A stretch of 64,000 nt of DNA from Aurifilum marmelostoma. Lineage: Eukaryota; Ascomycota; Sordariomycetes; Diaporthales; Cryphonectriaceae. A program made the position numbers and the translations under genes. Shown in pieces: positions 1-9,562 of the stretch. Location: positions 963,993 to 1,027,992 of the forward strand of contig JAMXSV010000005.1 in NCBI GenBank assembly GCA_027559495.1, read 5' to 3'. Each line of letters begins with the position of its first letter. Positions within the stretch are counted from its first letter, which is position 1. Below the pieces are notes generated by a model. The model did not search any database, was not told the origin of the DNA, and saw only the letters and a list, made by a program, of their open reading frames with translations.

Positions 1-710
1 AGGTAATCGGTTGAATAAGTCTTGTGGTCCTGGTACGTGCATTCGGGATTGAGTGATTCTCGAGGGTTGACCCACGGCGCCACAAGAGCTGCAGAGCCGG
101 GTCGCTCCATCCCGGAGCTGTTCAGTTCAAGGTAACGCAGGAAGGCGATAATTAGGTTTCCTCCAGCACTGTCACCGCCAATGGTGATGGAAACTGGTGG
201 TAACTTCAGTGTGTCGGTGAGATATGCGTATGCCGTAATAATATCTTGGAACGCAGCCGGGAACTGGTTCTTATCGTATGCGGAGAGACGATATTCGAGA
301 CAGAAAATTGCACAAACTCTTGTATTTTTGAGCAATGTTTCCGCTAGGAAGCCAGAAAATGAATTCCGAGAATTGCCCATGACGAACGCACCGCCATGAC
401 TCCAAAGGAGAATCGGGCCCTTGGGCTTATCGGGCTTCGCGGGGTACCATGTTCCTCCGACCTTTGCGAGACCAACAGCCGAGGATAAAACAGGTCCTTG
501 ATAAATGGAAGGGGGAAACTCCGTCGGGTCGATGACCTGAAATCTGTCAATGAGGCTTTGCTTGAAAGTCCAGGTTGGATGAGGCCGAGAGATGAGGGCG
601 GCGCCGGCCAAGTACGGCAAACGAGCAAACAACAATATCCCTCTGCACAACGGACCAATTTGTCGCCAGGGCGAGCGTGTTGATCTAGGTCGTGCATCTT
701 CTTGAGCCAT
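1..710 (-). CDS. alpha/beta hydrolase-3 family esterase/lipase, 3' end outside the window
   Basis: An uninterrupted frame of 236 codons starts at ATG 710 and runs off the left edge, so the C-terminus (catalytic Asp and His) is not visible. The frame reads HGGAF at residues 105-109, the oxyanion-hole motif of the hormone-sensitive-lipase family, and GDSAGG at 179-184 with the nucleophile Ser181. A hydrophobic stretch at about residues 24-41 could be a membrane anchor. Between the motifs lies an EYRL segment typical of the fold. Known role of the family: hydrolysis of carboxylic esters, often of small acyl or acetyl substrates. The substrate here cannot be told. The start was chosen because it is the first in-frame ATG and gives the family's usual N-terminal extension. 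No neighbour suggests a pathway. Confidence 0.88.
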   Translation of the reverse strand, partial: MAQEDARPRSTRSPWRQIGPLCRGILLFARLPYLAGAALISRPHPTWTFKQSLIDRFQVIDPTEFPPSIYQGPVLSSAVGLAKVGGTWYPAKPDKPKGPILLWSHGGAFVMGNSRNSFSGFLAETLLKNTRVCAIFCLEYRLSAYDKNQFPAAFQDIITAYAYLTDTLKLPPVSITIGGDSAGGNLIIAFLRYLELNSSGMERPGSAALVAPWVNPRESLNPECTYQDHKTYSTDY

Positions 711-2247
711 GATGTGAATCTTGTTGGTTCTGTGAAACTCAGCTCGGAAACGATTTACGAGAGCATACGGCAAGAATGAAATGGCAGACAACAGGGTCCG
801 GGAGTCAGCAATCAAGGTTGCCTACTCTTGAGTAATGGGCTTTCCACTTGCTAATCGTACCCCCTGACTAATTTGTTTAAATGTCCTTTGAGCTAGCGCC
901 TAATCATGTTATTGGTCATCTTTTCCTATGTAATGACTATTATATCGCTCTCGGCCCCCTCAATAGGTATATTTGTATCATCCCTGAACGGGAGAAGCTT
1001 GGGGTTAGGTGCCTCTCCTGATTTACCCATTAATGCTGCTTGGTGCGAGAGTGAGTAATGTACTTTTCCACTGCGTCCCATACTTCCCACCTCGTTACTC
1101 ACGTTCTTGATACCCTTGCCGCTTGTGAAGTATTTGACATTCTCTATGCGCATATAGTTAACTCTAGTCTTCACTTTTCAACGATCTACTTAAATTTCCT
1201 AGATCTTGAATAGCTTTTCGAAAGCCACCCAGCTAGCGTACCGGTCAGAAATTGATGATTTAAACGATAGTAAGCGCCTTTTCTCGTGTAGATGTTGGAT
1301 CTGTTGATTTAGCGTCCCGACTATTACTCTGTGCGGCCTATCTTAAGACCTTTATATTAGATCTGTTATAATAAGGAGCGGGGTTAATCCATATAGACCT
1401 CAAGGTTTCAATAAGTAGCGTAGTCTGATTTAGTAAGCTTGCGCACGAAGATAATTCACCTATAACTCTGCAAATGTTTGGTACTGTTGTTTGCAAATAG
1501 GGGGGTGCTTACTGGTCGCGGCAAAATCCTCGAGCAGCTGCTGATGCTAATCTTGAGCTAATGGGAAATAAAAAGGTACTTTGCATAAATGCGGCCAACG
1601 GATGCTTACTAGTCCCGGTAAAAGTTTCCGCAGCGGCCGCCATTTACGACTTTGAGCTAATAATGGGAGATAAAAAGTCCTGTGCATAAATGCAGGTATT
1701 AAATCCTAGTAGAGAAGATAAAGAACACACGCATTATTTGCAACCTTAATATTACGATACCTATCTATTATAATCTCGGAAGTGGATTCAGGTTAAATAA
1801 AGGCTACATTTACATTTCAATGTTTCAGGTCAATGTGTTAGGAATATTAATAGAGTCTTAAGCTGCAGGCCCGCGATTTAGATGTCTCTAACTTGCCTTC
1901 TCTATAGCTAGAATTTCCGGAATTCGATATAGTTGCTATACTAGTATTAATAGTTATCATATAAGTTTCTACTACTATCTAAAGTTGTTAGATTCACCAA
2001 GTTTAGTTCTTATCTATAATATTTAAAGCAAAGTCCTAAAAAGGTTAGCTAGGCTAGGAATAAATATTAAACTCGGTCCTAGAGTTAGTACCTAAACTTA
2101 TATAGGATGAGAACAAAACTACTGCACCAAATTGATCTGCTATAGCCTTATAAATGATAATTCGAAGGCTGAGGTAGCATTATTCTTAATAGCAAGCGAT
2201 ACCGGAATATTAGAGCATCTAACAAAAGTAAGAAAAGAAGAACACCG
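711..2247. other. intergenic DNA, AT-rich from about 1180
   Basis: No frame in this stretch resembles a protein. Base composition drops to AT-rich between about 1180 and 2220, with many TA dinucleotides, like the RIP-altered relics further right. It may be an old repeat remnant, but no element ends were found except the tandem pair listed separately. Confidence 0.5.
1507..1697. repeat. diverged tandem duplication, 97-bp period, two copies
   Basis: Two copies begin at 1507 and 1604 with GCTTACTGGTC and GCTTACTAGTC. Each ends with TTGAGCTAA, GGGA(A/G)ATAAAAAG and TGCATAAATGC at corresponding positions. The copies differ by scattered substitutions and small indels. The GC-rich core (GCAGCGGCCGCC in the second copy) stands out from the AT-rich surroundings. 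Confidence 0.75.
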
Positions 2248-2264
2248 CCCCCCCCCCCCCCCCC
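2248..2264. repeat. poly-C run of 17
   Basis: An uninterrupted run of 17 cytosines on the plus strand. A second run of 13 C lies at 2641-2653. Both are upstream of the small secreted protein gene. Such runs are prone to slippage and to sequencing error. Confidence 0.9.
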
Positions 2265-2369
2265 AATGTGCCTCTGATGCTTACCTTAAATGTTCAAGTT
2301 GCTGACCCAACATGCTTCAGCTGTTAGCAGAAATCATCCAAGTTGCCCCTGATGTTGGATTATGTCAAA

Positions 2370-2412
2370 GGCCTGATGCAACACAGGCCTGATGCAACAC
2401 AGGCCTGATACA
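2370..2412. repeat. 16-bp tandem repeat, about 2.7 copies
   Basis: The unit GGCCTGATGCAACACA occurs twice in full and a third time as a partial, diverged copy (GGCCTGATACAGC). It lies about 340 bp upstream of the secreted protein start. It shows no RIP-like change. Confidence 0.85.
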
Positions 2413-2501
2413 GCTGCGGAGCTATGTTTATTTTGGAGGGGATGGGAGAATGAGCTGTGGCAAGATCCTAGGATGAACCATCAGCTGCTTCTCAGATATC
2501 C

Positions 2502-2510
2502 ATATATAAA
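2502..2510 (+). promoter_or_regulatory. TATA-like box upstream of the secreted cysteine-rich gene
   Basis: ATATATAAA lies 240 bp before the ATG at 2750, in a stretch that is otherwise not AT-rich. Spacing would imply a 5' leader of about 200 nt. This is a motif match only. Confidence 0.35.
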
Positions 2511-2749
2511 GCTCCCATGCTTCCTCTTATGTACAGAACGAAGATGCCATCTCCTCTTAACTATCAAGAAAATATTCAAGGAATAAGAATCATCGACCAA
2601 TCTGCAACAAAGACTTGTCTTTACCCAACAAAGGCACCAGCCCCCCCCCCCCCTGCATTCACTCTTACGCTTCTATCAACCAAGCGGGGTAGTCAGCTTA
2701 TCTGATCACGTGCATATGTCCCCCTAGTTCTGGACCTGAATATTTAAGA

Positions 2750-3217
2750 ATGCATTTCTTTTCTCTTGCAGCTTTCGCCTTCCTGCTTACCTCCACCACC
2801 TTCGGATTGCCTTCTCCAGGCTTTTCACCCAGCTTGAATCTCGATTTGGATACACATACGAGCAACACGGACGCTGAAATCAACTAGGTCAGCGACCGGG
2901 ACGCTAATATCCAGGAAACCCCTACTCCCGTTTTGTCGGCGCGTGGTTCCAGTACCACGAACTGCAGCAACCAGGGACAAATCTGTCGACCAAAGTACCA
3001 TCCTAATTGCCTACCTTCCAACAGCAAGGGCTACTTGGGTGCCCACAACTGCAAGAATAAAGGTGGCAAGACCTATCTCTGCGTTCAAAAAGGGGTTTCT
3101 ACTTGCTACGTTAGTCTAATCCCTTATCCTTTCACCGCTGTTCCCGCTAATATTATTATTTAGAAAGTTTCAGAGGCTATGTCTAAGGGCCTACACAGCG
3201 GAGAGTGCTTCAAGTAG
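2750..3217 (+). pseudogene. small secreted cysteine-rich protein, two exons, premature TAG in exon 1
   Basis: ATG 2750 opens a frame with a clear secretion signal (MHFFSLAAFAFLLTSTTFG), followed by a short polar pro-region. The frame meets TAG at 2885-2887 (codon 46), then continues without interruption into a mature region with cysteines in C-x6-C-x7-C spacing and three more to the splice site. The intron is 3110-3163 (54 nt): donor GTTAGT, branch-like GCTAAT, acceptor TTTAG, phase 0. Exon 2 (3164-3217) adds a seventh cysteine and a clean stop at 3215. No GT dinucleotide occurs between the ATG and the TAG, so a normal intron cannot remove the stop. Such proteins are commonly effectors or antimicrobials; which one is unknown. 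The change fits a single CAG to TAG mutation. Confidence 0.72.
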
Positions 3218-3354
3218 ATTAACTCGAACAATAGCTCGGTAGCTTCCATCTTCTCTAGTGTTACTATCCCCCCCAGACAAATAGGCATTTAGCTGCCCCT
3301 CTTTCAACCTGATCCTCGGAAGGCATCTATCGACTCACCCTACTCTCTCTCACC

Positions 3355-3723
3355 ATGCAATCTCATGTACTCTCCATTGCCTCGATCTCTCCGACTGTTA
3401 TCCGAGAGATTGCCAACTCTGGCGCTATCAACGAGATCTCGAATCACCCCGGGGCCGTGCGACACCATATCTTCTACCATAGCATGCGCGACAAAGAAAG
3501 TTGCAGAACCGGCAACTCGATTCTTTTCGCTATCTATTCGATGGATAAGAAAGGTCCTCAAAGTGGCTACAGACTGTGTCTGGTACACAGTGGATATCAT
3601 ATTGCATCGGCTACTAAGGATAAGGGTCAGGCGGAGGATGAGATTGATGCTCTCGAGAGAAGCATACCACCCGGGCATGAAGAGATGGTTATTTTGGGTG
3701 AACTGTCAGTAATGCCGGAATAG
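3355..3723 (+). CDS. hypothetical protein, 122 aa
   Basis: I do not recognise this protein. The ATG at 3355 sits in a good fungal context (CACC before ATG, A at -3) after a pyrimidine-rich leader (CTACTCTCTCTCACC), which is why this frame was preferred. The product is mixed polar/hydrophobic with three or fewer cysteines and no signal peptide or membrane segment. A second plus frame (3365-3712) and a minus frame (3340-3678) are also open over the same bases, so coding status and frame are uncertain. It begins 137 bp after the secreted protein gene on the same strand. Confidence 0.4.
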   Translation: MQSHVLSIASISPTVIREIANSGAINEISNHPGAVRHHIFYHSMRDKESCRTGNSILFAIYSMDKKGPQSGYRLCLVHSGYHIASATKDKGQAEDEIDALERSIPPGHEEMVILGELSVMPE

Positions 3724-3949
3724 CATGCAGATCTAGAAGCATGAATTGTGGTGGAAAGGCTTAGCTGTGGTTGAGCATGATTGGACTGTCATAATTCATA
3801 GAAAGCTTTAACGGGGAGGGTAGATCACTACTAAGAGGCAAGAAGAAAGAAAAGGCTATCTGACTAGCTGTGACTGCCTAGGAGAGGGCAGGCGCCTGAC
3901 TCCAGCGCACAAACCAGGACAGTGACTCACTGGCCCTTGCACAATCGTT

Positions 3950-4650
3950 TTTAACTCGTGTTATTTCTATATGTTGTTTGTGTTTGTTTTATATTTATTG
4001 AGAAATTTCAAATAAATCTCAAGGTCTCGGGATTTATTAATGCGCTATTCGTTTTCTATTATAGTGTTTATACTTATTTTATTTGCTTTTGCCTCTTAGC
4101 CTACTGCAAGCTTCCTATCCTTCTTCTATGCCTAGTAGCACTCTTCACAAGTTTTCCCCTGCTGCTATCGCTCTAAGCACATTACTAATTAAGATAGCAC
4201 TATAAATCTTTGAACAAAGACTATTAGAGCAAAAGTTCTATTTCGTTCTTTACCTTTAGCTTAGAGATGTTCTTAATATATTTAATACACGCTAAGACTA
4301 ATATAAGGTCACATAGTCCCTTAATGAATATATTAAGGCTTAATAAATCTTTTTATAACTATTTGGATAATTATAGTATAGTCTATTCAAATCGTTTCTA
4401 TAGTAGATTGTTGGGCCACGATTGTAACCTTATAAATAGGTCTTCTTAACACATTTTAGCAAAGGTTTTGCAGATGGGCTAAGGCGCACATGCAGTGGTG
4501 AAATATCTACTATGATACTTATATAGCTTCAACACTATCTATTCAAAGTCAGGTACTCTATTATGATTTAGAATGGATCTAATTAATATGTGACTCCTTA
4601 GCCATTTCTAATCGTTTGAGGACATACTACTCCAGCATGAATCATTGCAC
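3950..4650. other. AT-rich, RIP-like patch without genes
   Basis: This stretch is markedly AT-rich compared with both neighbours and has short open frames of low-complexity hydrophobic residues only. It resembles the transposon island further right in composition and may be an old repeat relic. No LTR, inverted repeat or protein motif was seen. Confidence 0.45.
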
Positions 4651-4742
4651 AAAAGCTTTTCGTAAGACCACAGTGAGATGCCAAATAATCCCTAGTGCGT
4701 AGAATCATTAGTCCTAGTGTCTACGGAGTTCTATACTGCTGA

Positions 4743-5330
4743 TCAAATAGGGATAGCGGGACTAGTCGTGCAAGTCCTCTGCAGGCGAGGCATATTGAAG
4801 ACGAGCTTAGTAGTCAGGACTGTGGTAATCACGAATAACAGCCATTCCAACGCCCCAAAGACTGTCGCCGCCTTAAGCGACCCACAGCCGTTCTCTTCTG
4901 CCGGACATGTATTGCTCCCTATGTTAACAGCCACAGCAATGAAACCAGCAAGCCATGAGAGGAGAGCCACACCCTCGACGGCGACACGAATATAGCCAAT
5001 CAGTGCATGATCCGCGAAGCTGGTTTCAGCAATGAGCTGAAAAATGACACCCAAGAATGTCCAACCGGCACAAAATACTAAGAAGCCCCACGCATCAGGG
5101 ACGCCGTAGTAATCGTAGAAGTTACCGAACTCGAATTTCTCGTAGACAGTGTGGCCGCGAAACACATGAATAGCTAGGCGATGAGGTCAGATATAGCGGT
5201 GCATCAACAGAGTAGGTTCTTAGTTCTTCGTACCGTAGCCGGCTGTTCCCATGATGATGATGGCGAACGTGAGCTGCAGCGCTCGTAGGGCAAAGTCAAC
5301 CCTTCTACTCGCCGCTATGTTCATGGCCAT
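4743..5330 (-). CDS. MARVEL-domain four-helix membrane protein, 175 aa, two exons
   Basis: Exon 1 is 5330-5234 (ATG GCC ATG AAC). Intron 5233-5174 has donor GTACG and acceptor CCTAG. Exon 2 is 5173-4743. Joining them restores one frame of 175 codons plus stop. Four hydrophobic segments lie at about residues 13-31, 60-82, 91-116 and 135-157, the layout of fungal MARVEL proteins, which are small tetraspan proteins of the plasma membrane or sorting vesicles. The charged N-terminus and a polar loop between helices 1 and 2 (FRGHTVYEKFEF) fit. Two cysteines in the loop before helix 4 may pair. The gene is divergent from the RTA1-type gene across about 750 bp, so the two may share regulatory DNA. 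Confidence 0.85.
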
Positions 5331-6084
5331 GATGTGTATCGATCCCTTGACCGACGTGGTCACTCAGCTAGAGGACGCTGTGAAGCGCAAGATTGCCGTA
5401 TAAAGAGGGCACGGCGGTCTTTCGTGCGATCAAATTCTTGAGAAACGGTGCCTGGTGCTGTATAGCACAAAAGATCCCAGTTTGGCCAACGAACGCCGAC
5501 AGCGCACGAATCTGGTAAAGAGATCTGTAGTCTAATTCGCGACGAGGTGACGGGTACGCCGAGACAAGTGAAGAACTGAGGAGCAGGGCAAAGACAAATA
5601 AATAGATAAATCGGTCCCCAGCTCCCGCCCAAATTCGTGTTTGAAACCGCACTTCCTTTTCTAGTTAGACGTTTACGAGACCATTTTTGGGTAGACGGCT
5701 ACGAGATGCTGTGCGCCAATCAAAAGTCGTCGTTTAGACGGGCTCTCAGCCATGTGTCAGGTAGTGTGTCGAGTCTGGCGAATCACGTCATACGGGTATC
5801 GCGAGTAAGGCAGAGACGCTGGCTGTAGGTCTGCCTCGTAAGTATCTAACCCCTTTTGCACTGAACTCGTGGATTGCGAAGGCATGCGGGTCCGAGAGTC
5901 GATGTTAAGGTTATTAGAGGATACATATACGAGCGGAGTGCTTCATGTTGATAGACCCAAGGGAATCCATCATTTCAAATCGTGCTGAAAATTATAGCCA
6001 CCGGCCTCTCACTGTCTTTTCTACTTCCTCGCTCAACAATCTAGGTCAACGTTTTTCTTCTTTCTTTTTGAATGCATAGCCAAA
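5331..6084. promoter_or_regulatory. divergent promoter region between the MARVEL and RTA1 genes
   Basis: The 754-bp gap separates two genes that are transcribed apart. A pyrimidine-rich track (about 6015-6070, TTTTTCTTCTTTCTTTTTG) lies just before the RTA1 ATG, as is usual for fungal core promoters. A minus-strand frame at 5368-5652 with a hydrophobic segment was judged fortuitous. Confidence 0.5.
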
Positions 6085-7114
6085 ATGCCAGGCTCTTGTC
6101 CTCTTCAGAGCATTGACAACTGCACTGTGGAAATATGTCCACTCAGCTGTGCTCAGGTGGAATATTTACCTATGCTTGCCGGCAATGCCGTGTATGCTGC
6201 TGCTTTTGGTCTGCTTCTGCTCGCGCAGCTCGGGCTCGGTTTTAAGTACAAGGCCTGGGGATTCATGGGCGGCATGATCTGTGGCCTCATTCTTGAGGTA
6301 GTTGGATATGCAGGTAGAATGATGCTGCATGATAACCCATTCGACTTCAACAACTTCATCATGTGAGCCTTCTTTGACCCTCCTCTATCCCGTCCAAGTC
6401 TGACAACAGAGTCTTGACAACCCTCATAGCTATCTCGTCCCCCTAACAATCGCCCCAGCCTTCCTCGCCGGCGCCCTCTACCTCTGCCTCTCTCGCATAA
6501 TAATTGTCTACGGCCAGCAAATCTCCCGTTTCAGTCCGCGCACCTACGCAATCGCTTTCATGACCAGCGACTTCGTCTCGCTAGCCCTTCAAGGCAGCGG
6601 CGGCGGGCTCGCAGCCACAGCCAATGGCTACTCCGGAAGTGAGACAGGAAGGGCCATCATGGTCGCTGGTGTTGTGTTCCAAGTCGTCTCGCTGCTCATC
6701 TTCATGGGATTGTCCTTGGAATTCACATTCCACCTGTGCAGGACGAGTGAGAGCGCCAAGGACGAACGCTTCGTCGAGATGAGGGACTCGAAGAAATTCA
6801 CTTGGTTCCAATATGCGCTCGGAGCGGCTGTTGTGCTCATATTCATCCGTTCGGTATACCGTGTTGCAGAGCTACAGCAAGGGTTCGATGGACCCATTGC
6901 CAATGACGAGGTGTCTTTTATGATCCTGGAAGGGCCGATGGTTTTCCTGGCAGTGCTTGCGATGACGGTATTGCACCCTGGTATTGCATTTGGTGGTAAG
7001 TTGAATAGCACGGATTGGTCGGTCAAGCAGTCTAGAAAGGCGGCTTTTGCCACGAGCAGCTTGTATATGGAAGACATTCACTTGCAACGGAGGTCTGATT
7101 CTTTCCCAAAATAA
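6085..7114 (+). CDS. RTA1-like lipid-translocating/resistance membrane protein, 320 aa, two exons
   Basis: Exon 1 is 6085-6362. Intron 6363-6429 (67 nt) has donor GTGAGC, branch-like CTGAC and acceptor CATAG. Exon 2 is 6430-7114. The joined frame has 320 codons. It carries seven hydrophobic segments and RTA1-family landmarks: APAFLAGALYLCLSRII after helix 2, the TSDFVSLALQGSGGG block in the middle, and an EGPMVFLAV-HPG block near helix 7. Yeast relatives (Rta1, Rsb1, Rtm1) act in the plasma membrane in sphingoid-base efflux or resistance to toxic amphiphiles; the cargo of this paralogue is unknown. The start has AAA before ATG. It is convergent with the Zn2Cys6 gene. Confidence 0.92.
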
Positions 7115-7558
7115 GGGTGTGATCAGAGTGCGAAGAGCAATGATAGCGAGGCCGTGGTCTAGTCACATAGGGTATTGCCTGGCGGCTGAAACCTGCCTCG
7201 TTTGAGGAATCAGGGGACAGCAGTCTCTCACATTGACAGATGGAATGGGTCTGAGACATTTTGAACTATCCGCAGCACTATCGAGCCGCTATGTTTGATC
7301 GGATCTAACACCCTTAGAGATATTCGGCTGAGGGTGAAAGTGCCAGTCTAGGATCTCGGATTAGATTTTCTTACTGTGCTTATGGAACTTGGGGAGGTCT
7401 GTTTATTAGCTCTATTAGCAGTGCATTTAGGATCAGCAGGCCGTTTTGGTTACTGTGTTGATAGCGAGAGTCGTGGCTGGATGACCTTGGAGCTAATTAT
7501 ATCATACATAGCCTTTTCAATTTCTAGAGCAATTAACAACAGATGCCCGCCCACTGCA

Positions 7559-9154
7559 TTATAACTTGATGTATTCCGTGATTGTCTGCCAATCTCCCAA
7601 TAGTCCCCACGGCTTTTTCCGGAATATAGCCTTAAGCGTGCCTGGATAAGCCGGGCCGGGCACGGTGCCGTGGTTAGACTTCCGAAAGTCAAAAGGCATC
7701 TCGTCCACGTCGTACACCCGTGACTCATCGTCAGGCAGGGTTAGACTATGCAGTCTCGAAGTCTCGTCTGGCAACTCTTCCCCGTTCAGATGCCTTTCTT
7801 CCAGCTCAATCACTCTTTTAGCGGTTGCGTAGGCATAACGTCCATTCCAGAGCCCTTCCCGCCAAGGCGACGACTGTAGCATTTCCAGCGCGCGTCTTCG
7901 TATTGCGGGATGGCGGCATTTCAGCGCGGTATAGTACAGAGGCCCCAATGTTTGCATGTCGAAAGACAGCGATTGCGGTGTTGCTAATCCCACGCCTGGG
8001 ACGACGATTTGTTGCGCGTAATGCATGAGCTCTTCAAAATCGGCGCGGTAAGAGTCTGTGGCCATTTCCCCAGCTGTGGTGCAGACTCGGATCCAAATGT
8101 AAATGACTTTGTAATGTATCAAAAGTAGATTAAGCGCGTCCTGTTTCACCGGTCTGTCCTCAGCCTGCATTCGTCCAAGGAGTCCGTTGAGCTGGTCGCG
8201 CCATGCGTCTAGCCTTGTTTGGAGTTTAACTTGTTCAACAAGATCGTCGATGTTGATTTGGAACATAGCTGCCTTCAGACTGGCTTCGCCAATGAATCGG
8301 ATGCAGGTATCTGAGACTTCGAAGAGCCGTCGTCTGGAATCCGTAAGATCTTCGTGGGGAAAGTCTTCTTTAGTCGTATGAGTGTACATGGGCGGACTTA
8401 TTCTTCCCGCAAGAGAACAGAGTACGTTGAGACGTAAGAATATTGGAACGATATGGTCTTCGATGGCCTTAAGATCGATAGACGAGGGATTGGACCCCGC
8501 ATTCGGGGGTGCATTGCTATTAGGGCGGACCGCGGCTAGAATCTTGAATCCACTCTGGACGTGAAGCATGGAAGATTTAATATTACCCGTGATGAACTCG
8601 ATACACGTGAATAGAACACAGCAGACCAAAGGTACTAGGTTTGAGTTGGGTTGCGCTTGAATTCGAGCTGAAAGGCTCCTCAATGCTTTGTTCCACTCCT
8701 GTTGGGCTTCCGGATTAGAATTGACATAACCCGCCGGATGCTGTAAAGATGATTCGACGTCTTGATAAGCGATGCTAATGGCTGATACGGCATGTCGAAT
8801 TGATGGTTCGGATTGAGATAGTTGCAATACCAGCTTGCTCCAAAAGTTTGAATCGAATTGTCCCTCCAACTTTGCAGCAAGATTGTGGTGAAAGAAGTCG
8901 AGGCCGCGGTCGTTTTTGAAGGATACCGGTTGAATTTGCGTAGGGGGCAGATATATCGTGATCACGTTTCGAGGTCGCGTTGCTGCACGTGTGGTGTTGT
9001 ATTCGCATTTTCGATGTCCAGCGGCGCAACGTCGACAGATAGGTTTCGCTTCATCGCATTTCACTCGACGAGCTTTGCAGGTGCTGCATCCAGTCCGAAC
9101 TCTGGACGTACTTTCTCGCGTTCTCTTCAACGAAAGATCCAGTCTAGGAGGCAT
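7559..9154 (-). CDS. Zn2Cys6 binuclear-cluster transcription factor, 531 aa
   Basis: A single open exon. The DNA-binding cluster has cysteines at residues 23, 26, 33, 40, 43 and 50 (C-x2-C-x6-C-x6-C-x2-C-x6-C) inside a basic region (KARRVK), as in Gal4-type factors. The rest is a mostly helical regulatory domain of the kind found in fungal specific transcription factors (Fungal_trans_2-like), with an early segment near 'FFHHNLAAKLEG' and helices through the C-terminus. It is nuclear by family. Target genes are not known; the nearest candidates are the convergent RTA1-type gene and the divergent MARVEL gene beyond it. No frame breaks or RIP-type stops are present, unlike the island that begins about 350 bp upstream of its start. 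Confidence 0.93.
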   Translation of the reverse strand: MPPRLDLSLKRTRESTSRVRTGCSTCKARRVKCDEAKPICRRCAAGHRKCEYNTTRAATRPRNVITIYLPPTQIQPVSFKNDRGLDFFHHNLAAKLEGQFDSNFWSKLVLQLSQSEPSIRHAVSAISIAYQDVESSLQHPAGYVNSNPEAQQEWNKALRSLSARIQAQPNSNLVPLVCCVLFTCIEFITGNIKSSMLHVQSGFKILAAVRPNSNAPPNAGSNPSSIDLKAIEDHIVPIFLRLNVLCSLAGRISPPMYTHTTKEDFPHEDLTDSRRRLFEVSDTCIRFIGEASLKAAMFQINIDDLVEQVKLQTRLDAWRDQLNGLLGRMQAEDRPVKQDALNLLLIHYKVIYIWIRVCTTAGEMATDSYRADFEELMHYAQQIVVPGVGLATPQSLSFDMQTLGPLYYTALKCRHPAIRRRALEMLQSSPWREGLWNGRYAYATAKRVIELEERHLNGEELPDETSRLHSLTLPDDESRVYDVDEMPFDFRKSNHGTVPGPAYPGTLKAIFRKKPWGLLGDWQTITEYIKL

Positions 9155-9480
9155 GATGAACCATGCTGCGGAAAAGGGCGGGCTTGTTAGTCAAAGAACT
9201 GTGGATTAAAGAAATCAAAAGGTATCTAGCGACAGGAGGAATGCAATCCGAGGATGATGGAAAGTAAAAGAATCTGGATAATAGAAGCTTAGCAATAAAC
9301 GGCGAGATTTGCAGCACGTTTTGTCAGCACCTGTAACATCAGGATGGATGTGGATTGTATTGCAGACACGTGGTCAGATTTGATCCGAGGCGGTGCCGTA
9401 CAAATACGTCAATCGACGCTGCACGTGATCTGACGCCAAATCCGTTTAGGATCAAGAGGCACACTTAGCATAAGTCGCAG
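9155..9480. promoter_or_regulatory. upstream region of the Zn2Cys6 gene, no other feature seen
   Basis: This gap holds the promoter of the minus-strand regulator gene and the boundary between normal host DNA and the transposon island. Nothing else was recognised. Confidence 0.4.
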
Positions 9481-9562
9481 GGGGGGGGGGTATTCGGCCA
9501 CCCGGGGTATTCGGCCACCCTGGCCGGCCACACCCCACACATATATATATATATATATATTA
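9480..9562. repeat. poly-G run, duplicated GGTATTCGGCCACCC motif and (AT)n tract at the island edge
   Basis: Eleven G (9480-9490) are followed by two copies of GGTATTCGGCCACCC (9489-9503 and 9506-9520), then GGCCGGCCACACCCC and about ten AT units. The TATTCGGCCACCC motif could be the terminal inverted repeat of the decayed transposon whose reading frame ends at about 9580; the opposite end was not found. This unmutated GC-rich end contrasts with the AT-rich interior. Confidence 0.55.

Noticed and set aside
2885..2887. Explaining the TAG as part of an intron of the secreted protein
   Set aside because: There is no GT between the start codon and the stop, so no standard donor exists upstream of it.
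3355..3723. KP4-like or other killer-toxin assignment for the small ORF
   Set aside because: The cysteine number and spacing do not fit and no signal peptide is present.
5368..5652. Minus-strand frame with a hydrophobic segment that resembles a signal peptide
   Set aside because: It lies in the divergent promoter between two well-supported genes, has no family resemblance, and its overlapping alternative frame is equally open.
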